Origin: an uncultured Roseburia sp.
GTDB lineage: Bacteria; Bacillota; Clostridia; Lachnospirales; Lachnospiraceae
DNA: 64,000 bases
Direction of reading: 5' to 3'
NCBI GenBank assembly: GCA_947649645.1
Contig: CANSSP010000001.1
Span: 186,001-250,000 of the forward strand
In this document: positions 60,734 to 64,000 of the stretch, piece by piece
How the letters are laid out: every line of letters begins with the position of its first letter
Numbering within the stretch: the first letter of the stretch is position 1
Program-made: the position numbers and the translations under genes
Notes under the pieces: generated by a model
The model's input: the letters and a program-made list of their open reading frames with translations, nothing else
Databases searched by the model: none
Told to the model about the DNA's origin: nothing

Positions 60734-61648
60734 ATGACAAAACAGGAAGAGATTAAACGGCTGAAGCGGGAAAAGGACGCCGTGATTCTTGCGCATTACT
60801 ACACGCTTCCCGAGGTGCAGGCTGTCGCAGATTACATAGGCGATTCCTATTATCTCAGCGAGATGGCGGTAAAGCTGCCCCAGAAGACCATTGTATTCTG
60901 CGGGGTGTCGTTTATGGGGGAGAGCGCGAAGCTTTTAAACCCCGGCAAAACCGTTCTGATGCCGGATGCGTCGGCAGACTGCCCGATGGCGCATATGGTG
61001 ACAAAGGAGACAGTGGACGCGGCGCGGGAAAAATATCCCGATCTGGTGGTGGTCTGCTATATCAATTCTACGGCAGAGGTAAAATCGTGGTCGGATGTAT
61101 GTGTGACCTCGGCAAATGCCGTACAGATTGTAAAAAAGCTGCCGGCCCGGCATATTCTGTTTATTCCGGATAAAAATCTGGCCCGCTACGTGGCGTCGCA
61201 GGTGCCGGAGAAAGTGTTTGTCTGCAACGACGGATATTGTCCGGTTCACGAGGAGATGGCGGCGGAAGAGATACGGGATTTAAAGGAACGGCATCCCGGA
61301 GCGGAAGTTCTGGCACATCCGGAATGCAATGAAAAAGTGCTTGCGCTGGCGGATTATACTGGTTCCACGAGCGGAATCATCGCATACGCGAAGCAGAGTG
61401 CGGCGAAGACATTTATTATCGGGACGGAATCCGGTGTTTCCTGCGCCCTGAGACAGGCAAGGGAGGATGCGGCATTTTATTTTCCGCAGACGGAGCCGGT
61501 CTGTCAGAATATGAAAAAGGTAACGCTGGACGGTGTGCTGGATGTTCTGAAAAACGGAAAAAATGAAGTGCGGCCGATAGAAGGACATTTATCGGAAACG
61601 GCCGGGGAGTCTCTGCGAAAAATGCTTGTGCTTGCAGGGCAGAAATGA
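60734..61648 (+). CDS. nadA: quinolinate synthase A
   Basis: Condenses iminoaspartate with dihydroxyacetone phosphate to quinolinate, using a [4Fe-4S] cluster. The 304-residue protein has VILAHYYTLPEVQ near residue 20, the cluster cysteine regions VFCGVSFMGES near 58, CNDGYCPVHEEM near 170 and a third in GVSCALRQ near 238, and AHPECNEKV in between. Normal length for the short NadA class. GGAGG precedes ATG 60734. First gene of nadABC-niaR. Confidence 0.95.
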   Translation: MTKQEEIKRLKREKDAVILAHYYTLPEVQAVADYIGDSYYLSEMAVKLPQKTIVFCGVSFMGESAKLLNPGKTVLMPDASADCPMAHMVTKETVDAAREKYPDLVVVCYINSTAEVKSWSDVCVTSANAVQIVKKLPARHILFIPDKNLARYVASQVPEKVFVCNDGYCPVHEEMAAEEIRDLKERHPGAEVLAHPECNEKVLALADYTGSTSGIIAYAKQSAAKTFIIGTESGVSCALRQAREDAAFYFPQTEPVCQNMKKVTLDGVLDVLKNGKNEVRPIEGHLSETAGESLRKMLVLAGQK

Positions 61649-61657
61649 GGAATTTTA

Positions 61658-62845
61658 ATGAAAGAGTTATATTATGATGTGGCGGTTGCCGGGTGCGGTG
61701 TCTCCGGATTATACACCGCGCTGCATCTCTCCGGAGATAAAAGAGTGCTGATGCTCTCGAAGGGTGAGCTGGAATGCTGTGATTCCATGCTGGCACAGGG
61801 AGGAATCTCGGTCCTCTATGACGAAGAGGATTATGATGCCTATTTTGAGGATACCATGCGGGCGGGACACTATGAAAACCGCAGGGAGAGCGTTGCTCTT
61901 ATGATACGTGCGAGCCGTGGGATCATCGATCATCTCATGGATCTGGGCGTCCGTTTTGAAAAGAATCCGGACGGCACCCTGGCCTATACAAGGGAGGGGG
62001 CACATTCCAGGCCGCGCATCTGTTTTCATAAGGATATCACAGGAAGAGAGATTACGACGACGCTCCTTAACGCGGTGAGGAAATGTCCGAATGTCACCAT
62101 CATGGAGCATACGGAGATGACGGATCTTCTGACTTCGGCCGGGGCCTGTACGGGTATCACGGCGAAGACTTCCGACGGGGAGACGCTTCGCATCCACGCC
62201 GCGGACACGGTGCTGGCGACCGGAGGGATCGGCGGGCTTTATGAGCGCTCCACAAACTATCCTCTGCTCACCGGGGATGCCTGCCGGATCGCACAAAAAC
62301 ATGGCGTACTTTTAGAGCACATGGATTATGTGCAGATTCATCCGACCTGCCTTTACAGCAGAAAGCCGGGAAGGAGTTTTCTGATCTCCGAGTCGGCGAG
62401 AGGGGAGGGTGCAGTTCTGATCAATCACCGTGGAGAACGCTTTGTAAACGAGCTGCTTCCGCGGGATGTTGTGACAAAAGCCATCCATGATGAGATGGAG
62501 CTGGAAGGCTGCGACCACGAGTTTTTGTCTTTTGAGGCAGTTCCGGGAGAAGTCATTGCGGGCCATTTTCCGCACATTCAGAAGCGCTGTCTGGAGGAAG
62601 GATACGATATTTTAAAAGAGCCTGTCCCGATCGTTCCGGCCCAGCATTACTTTATGGGAGGCATCCATGTCGACGGTGATTCGCGCACGACGATGCCGCA
62701 TCTTTTCGCAGTGGGAGAGACGAGCTGCAACGGTGTACACGGGAAGAACCGTCTTGCGAGCAACAGCCTGCTTGAGAGCCTGGTCTTTGCAAAGCGCGCT
62801 GCCGCACAGATACAGGCCGGAGGGATGTTGAGAAAAATATCATAA
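61658..62845 (+). CDS. nadB: L-aspartate oxidase, short form
   Basis: FAD enzyme making iminoaspartate from aspartate. The 395-residue protein has the FAD-binding AGCGVSGLYTALHL near the start, SMLAQGGISVLYD near residue 44, HSRPRICFHKDITGREI near 120, the active-site region QIHPTCLYS near 230, and NRLASNSLLESLVFAKRAA at the end. It lacks the C-terminal helical domain of about 100-140 residues found in E. coli NadB. In an anaerobe the electron acceptor is likely fumarate or another carrier, not oxygen. It is 9 bp after nadA. Confidence 0.93.
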   Translation: MKELYYDVAVAGCGVSGLYTALHLSGDKRVLMLSKGELECCDSMLAQGGISVLYDEEDYDAYFEDTMRAGHYENRRESVALMIRASRGIIDHLMDLGVRFEKNPDGTLAYTREGAHSRPRICFHKDITGREITTTLLNAVRKCPNVTIMEHTEMTDLLTSAGACTGITAKTSDGETLRIHAADTVLATGGIGGLYERSTNYPLLTGDACRIAQKHGVLLEHMDYVQIHPTCLYSRKPGRSFLISESARGEGAVLINHRGERFVNELLPRDVVTKAIHDEMELEGCDHEFLSFEAVPGEVIAGHFPHIQKRCLEEGYDILKEPVPIVPAQHYFMGGIHVDGDSRTTMPHLFAVGETSCNGVHGKNRLASNSLLESLVFAKRAAAQIQAGGMLRKIS

Positions 62846-62857
62846 AAGGAGGAGATC

Positions 62858-63709
62858 ATGAATCCGATCACGATGCGGCTTGCCGCTGACAAATATATAA
62901 GAATGGCCCTGGAGGAGGATATCAACAGTGAGGATGTGTCCACGAATGCAGTCATGCCAGGTTACAAAAAGGGCGAAGTGCAGCTGATCTGCAAGGAGGA
63001 CGGCGTCATTGCAGGCCTGCCTGTTTTTGAAAGGGTATTTACCATACTCGATCCCGGGACGGAAGTGGAGTTTAAAGTCGGGGACGGTGATTTTGTAAAG
63101 AAAGGCCAGATCCTTGCGGTTGTGAGAGGGGACGTCAGAGTACTTTTGTCGGGGGAGAGGACCGCGCTCAATTATCTGCAGCGCCTTTCCGGAATTGCGA
63201 CGTACACGCGTGGCGTGGTAAATCTTCTGGCTGGGACAAAGACGCAGCTTCTGGATACCAGAAAGACGACGCCGTGTATGCGTATCTTTGAAAAATACGC
63301 GGTCCGGGTCGGCGGAGGGGGCAATCACAGATACAACCTCTCCGACGGCGTTTTGTTAAAGGATAATCACATCGACGCGGCGGGCGGCGTGAGAGCGGCC
63401 GTGGAGGCGGCGAGGCGTTATGCGCCGTTTGTGCGGAAAATCGAAGTCGAGACAGAGAATCTTGCGATGGTGAAGGAGGCCGTGGAGGCGGGGGCGGATA
63501 TCATTATGCTCGACAATATGACGCCGGAGGAGATGGGCGAAGCCATCCGTCTGATCGGCGGCAGGGCGAAGACAGAGTGTTCCGGAAATATCACAAAAGA
63601 GAATATCAGAACCATTACGCAGCTTGGCATTGATTTTGTGTCGAGCGGCGCGCTGACGCATTCCGCGCCGATTCTCGATATCAGCCTGAAACATTTAAAT
63701 ATACTATAG
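62858..63709 (+). CDS. nadC: nicotinate-nucleotide pyrophosphorylase (carboxylating)
   Basis: Converts quinolinate and PRPP to nicotinate mononucleotide. The 283-residue protein has LALEEDINSEDVST-like motifs near residue 12, LLSGERTALNYLQRLSGIAT near 105, LLDTRKTTPCMR near 130, GGGGNHRYNLSDGVLLKDNHI near 150, and EVETENLAMVKEA followed by DIIMLDNM near 200-220. All are family hallmarks. GGAGG precedes ATG 62858. Confidence 0.96.
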   Translation: MNPITMRLAADKYIRMALEEDINSEDVSTNAVMPGYKKGEVQLICKEDGVIAGLPVFERVFTILDPGTEVEFKVGDGDFVKKGQILAVVRGDVRVLLSGERTALNYLQRLSGIATYTRGVVNLLAGTKTQLLDTRKTTPCMRIFEKYAVRVGGGGNHRYNLSDGVLLKDNHIDAAGGVRAAVEAARRYAPFVRKIEVETENLAMVKEAVEAGADIIMLDNMTPEEMGEAIRLIGGRAKTECSGNITKENIRTITQLGIDFVSSGALTHSAPILDISLKHLNIL

Positions 63710-63723
63710 AAAGGACTGGTGTT

Positions 63724-64000
63724 ATGGAAAATGGAATGGCCGCGTCTGCACGCAGAAAAAAGCTGCTATCGCTGCTCGGCGAAGCAGATCTGCCGCTGTC
63801 CGGTGCAAAGCTCGGGAGCAGGACCGGGGTGAGCCGTCAGATCGTGGTGCAGGATATTGCGCTGCTGCGCGCGGAGGGTTATCCGATTGTCTCTACCGCG
63901 CGAGGATATCTTCTGGAACAGAGCCGGCAGGCCGTCCGTGTTTTTAAGGTCTGTCATACTGACGCGCAGGCGGAAGATGAGCTGACGACGATTACGGATT
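63724..64000 (+). CDS. niaR: NiaR-type repressor of NAD biosynthesis (N-terminal part)
   Basis: The first 92 codons of a gene cut by the window edge. They encode a winged-helix DNA-binding domain (ARRKKLLSLLGE, LSGAKLGSRTGVSRQIVVQDI and GYPIVSTARGYLL) followed by the start of a ligand-binding domain (VFKVCHTDAQAEDELTTI). This matches NiaR/YrxA (3H domain), a nicotinate-sensing repressor of nad genes. It lies 14 bp after nadC and probably autoregulates the operon through the site at the nadA promoter. Confidence 0.88.
   Translation, partial: MENGMAASARRKKLLSLLGEADLPLSGAKLGSRTGVSRQIVVQDIALLRAEGYPIVSTARGYLLEQSRQAVRVFKVCHTDAQAEDELTTITD

Noticed and set aside
1..64000. tRNA, rRNA, CRISPR arrays, insertion sequences, phage genes
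   Set aside because: No tRNA-like cloverleaf, regularly spaced repeat array, transposase or integrase was found by reading intergenic regions and ORF products; a tool search would be needed to exclude short or degenerate cases.

Overview
This 64 kb window comes from a spore-forming, anaerobic Firmicute, most likely a gut Lachnospiraceae (Clostridium cluster XIVa). The evidence is spoIVA, spoIIR and an alpha/beta SASP gene, a complete rnf operon, a biotin-dependent Na+ pump operon, agr-like LytTR/GHKL signalling, (S/P)PxTG-type surface proteins with a class B sortase, consensus sigma-A promoters and strong GGAGG ribosome sites. I see no rRNA, tRNA, CRISPR array, phage or transposase. The species cannot be fixed from sequence reading alone.

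Layout. 1-3.6 kb: tail of an HI0933-type flavoprotein, cmk, ispH, a four-S1-domain protein overlapping ispH by 20 bp, and cheR. 3.6-12.3 kb: a surface module made of a decayed cell-wall protein fragment, two tandem ~1220-residue secreted paralogues that both stop right after SP(K/R)TGE, and a class B sortase. 12.4-18.8 kb: a YprB-like nuclease, then rnfCDGEAB. 18.9-23.4 kb: a lipid kinase, spoIVA with a near-perfect sigma-E promoter, and a divergent SGNH hydrolase pair. 23.6-28.6 kb: a small membrane protein, a CgeB-like glycosyltransferase, queH read in frame into argH, and asd. 28.6-32.9 kb: an ATPase, a rhodanese-like protein without its cysteine, scpAB and a D,D-carboxypeptidase.

33-38.3 kb: a five-gene Na+ pump decarboxylase operon carrying both an acyl-CoA-type and an oxaloacetate/pyruvate-type carboxyltransferase, with one biotin carrier, the OadB membrane subunit and a lipoprotein-like OadG. 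38.4-45.7 kb: a Cu/Zn SOD-like protein, purine salvage (purine nucleoside phosphorylase and an amidohydrolase), an MBL hydrolase, a 39-residue membrane peptide, alaS and a DJ-1 protein. 45.8-50.2 kb: a SASP, then a leader ORF and intrinsic terminator ahead of a heterodimeric ABC exporter. 50.2-56.8 kb: a YcxB-like protein, spoIIR, an agr-like two-component system divergent from a BcrAB-like ABC transporter, and small proteins. 57-64 kb: an FKBP/trigger-factor-like lipoprotein, a CarD-type regulator, a DUF4317 protein, and nadABC followed by the start of niaR.

Functionally, Rnf and the decarboxylase operon both point to ion-gradient bioenergetics. The most unusual items are the surface protein/sortase module with truncated sorting signals, the queH-argH in-frame fusion, the dual-carboxyltransferase Na+ pump operon, and the leader peptide plus attenuator in front of the ABC exporter.
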